A stretch of DNA of 64,000 nt, taken from positions 2,046,001 through 2,110,000 of the forward strand of contig CANMWG010000001.1 in the NCBI GenBank assembly GCA_947501555.1. The letters are read 5' to 3'. Below, piece after piece: positions 62,908 to 64,000 of the stretch. The DNA is from an uncultured Paracoccaceae bacterium (GTDB lineage Bacteria; Pseudomonadota; Alphaproteobacteria; Rhodobacterales; Rhodobacteraceae). Numbering within the stretch: position 1 is the first letter of the stretch; each line of letters starts with the position of its first letter. The position numbers and the translations under genes are program-made. The notes below the pieces were generated by a model. That model had not been told where the DNA came from, did not search any database, and saw only the letters and a program-made list of their open reading frames with translations.

Positions 62908-64000
62908 GCTATCTTGAGTATAACACCAAATACGTGCCCACCGGGCTGCGTAAACTTTGGTACCTTCACTGGCCGATCATCATGCTGCTGATCGCCGTGG
63001 CTTCGGCGGGGTTTCTGATGCTCTATTCGGTCGCAGGCGGATCCACATCGCCCTGGGTCGAACCGCAGCTGAAGCGGTTCACGGCGGGCATGATCCTGAT
63101 GGTCTTTGTGGCCATGGTGCCAATCTGGTTCTGGCGAAACATGGCGTTCTTGGCCTATGGCGGCTCCGTTGTGCTGCTCTTGGGGGTGGAATTCTTCGGC
63201 GAAGTGAACATGGGCGCGCAGCGTTGGATCAACCTTGGGTTCATGCGGCTGCAACCGTCTGAGCTGACCAAAATAACCCTGGTGATGTTCCTTGCTGCCT
63301 ATTACGACTGGCTGCCGAACAACAAAACCTCGCACCCGCTTTGGGTGGCGCTGCCCGTGGTCTTCATCCTGGCACCCGTAGCACTGGTGCTGAACCAGCC
63401 CGACCTGGGAACAGCACTTTTGCTTCTGATGGGCGGGGCCACATTGATGTTTCTGGCAGGGGTTCATTGGCTTTATTTCGCGACCGTTGCCAGCGCCGGA
63501 ATTGGTTCCATCGTGGCGGTTTTTCAAAGCCGCGGAACGACTTGGCAACTTCTTAAAGACTACCAATACAGGCGGATCGATACGTTCCTTGACCCAGCAA
63601 ATGACCCGCTTGGCGCGGGCTATCACATCACACAAGCCAAGATCGCATTGGGGTCGGGTGGGTGGACTGGGCGCGGGTTCATGCAAGGGACACAATCGCG
63701 GCTGAATTTCCTGCCCGAGAAACATACCGATTTCATCTTTACGACGCTGGCCGAGGAATTCGGCTTTGTGGGGGCCATCACGCTGCTGTCGCTCTATCTG
63801 TTGATCGTGCTCTTCTGCATCGTATCTGCACTGGGAAACAAAGACAGGTTCGCCTCTCTTATGACACTCGGGATCGCGATGACGTTCTTTTTGTTCTTCG
63901 CGGTGAATATGGCGATGGTAACCGGGCTCGCCCCCGTTGTCGGGGTGCCGCTGCCGCTGGTCAGCTATGGGGGGTCCGCCATGCTGGTGCTGCTGGTCGC
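62904..64000 (+). CDS. rodA: RodA, SEDS peptidoglycan polymerase (3' end outside window)
   Basis: The first 365 codons are present. It is a polytopic SEDS protein with FGEVNMGAQRWINLGFMRLQPSELTKI, LNQPDLGTALLLL (Asp conserved in glycosyltransferase activity) and PEKHTDFIFTTLAEEFGFVG, ending near VGVPLPLVSYGGSAM, which is close to the usual C-terminus. RodA polymerises glycan strands with PBP2 as partner. It overlaps mrdA by four bases (ATGA). Confidence 0.95.
   Translation, partial: MSYLEYNTKYVPTGLRKLWYLHWPIIMLLIAVASAGFLMLYSVAGGSTSPWVEPQLKRFTAGMILMVFVAMVPIWFWRNMAFLAYGGSVVLLLGVEFFGEVNMGAQRWINLGFMRLQPSELTKITLVMFLAAYYDWLPNNKTSHPLWVALPVVFILAPVALVLNQPDLGTALLLLMGGATLMFLAGVHWLYFATVASAGIGSIVAVFQSRGTTWQLLKDYQYRRIDTFLDPANDPLGAGYHITQAKIALGSGGWTGRGFMQGTQSRLNFLPEKHTDFIFTTLAEEFGFVGAITLLSLYLLIVLFCIVSALGNKDRFASLMTLGIAMTFFLFFAVNMAMVTGLAPVVGVPLPLVSYGGSAMLVLLV

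Overview
The window is chromosomal DNA from an alphaproteobacterium, most probably a marine Rhodobacteraceae (Roseobacter group). This rests on protein style (XdhABC next to a BMP-type purine ABC importer, a phosphate-binding/OmpA fusion, an FeS-type photolyase, a divergent tesA/ybbA/ybbP pair), frequent ATGA stop/start overlaps and GC-rich codons. A genus cannot be named from sequence reading alone. No rRNA, tRNA, CRISPR array, prophage or intact insertion sequence was seen.

Layout. (1) 1-9021: purine salvage operon, xdhA (cut by the window edge)-xdhB-xdhC, then an ABC importer (ATPase, two permeases with a small membrane protein between them, BMP-type binding protein), closed by a terminator. 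(2) 9423-13956: three exported proteins, each closed by its own hairpin: a PstS-like/OmpA fusion and two soluble PilJ-domain proteins, one with an extra sensor-like C-terminus. This is the least explained set in the window. (3) 14014-20718: UspA-alanine/glycine symporter pair, ettA with an overlapping membrane gene, two near-identical cold-shock genes, then dodecin, a YedK/HMCES-like protein lacking its catalytic Cys2, and tesA. (4) 20768-37722: ybbA-ybbP exporter with a gamma-glutamylcyclotransferase-like gene, two MATE transporters, gltX, a Tat-exported metallo-beta-lactamase-fold protein, small membrane proteins, nadE, an 18-repeat exported MORN protein, an FeS (6-4)-type photolyase overlapping an SDR gene, and a secreted beta-propeller-like protein.

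(5) 37726-52928: an alginate/uronate utilisation locus. It has a GntR/FCD regulator, a remnant of a glucarate-dehydratase-like gene, an AlgS/AlgM1/AlgM2/AlgQ-type oligoalginate importer, a cytoplasmic PL15 exo-oligoalginate lyase, a DEH-reductase-like SDR, an ABC exporter, and two divergent arms: kdgF-kduI-kduD and kdgK-uxuA. Oligomers would be imported intact, cut to unsaturated monouronate in the cytoplasm, and carried to KDG and KDPG. Palindromes matching the E. coli UxuR/ExuR operator core (TGGTATACCA) lie before the importer and between the divergent kdg arms, so the regulator probably controls both. No secreted endolyase and no KDPG aldolase are present here.

(6) 52929-64000: a stand-alone EF-G paralogue; a leucine leader peptide with four consecutive Leu codons and a strong hairpin, followed by a cupin gene and leuA; an open reading frame interrupted by an in-frame stop; and the cell-shape operon mreB-mreC-mreD-mrdA(PBP2)-rodA, with rodA running off the window.
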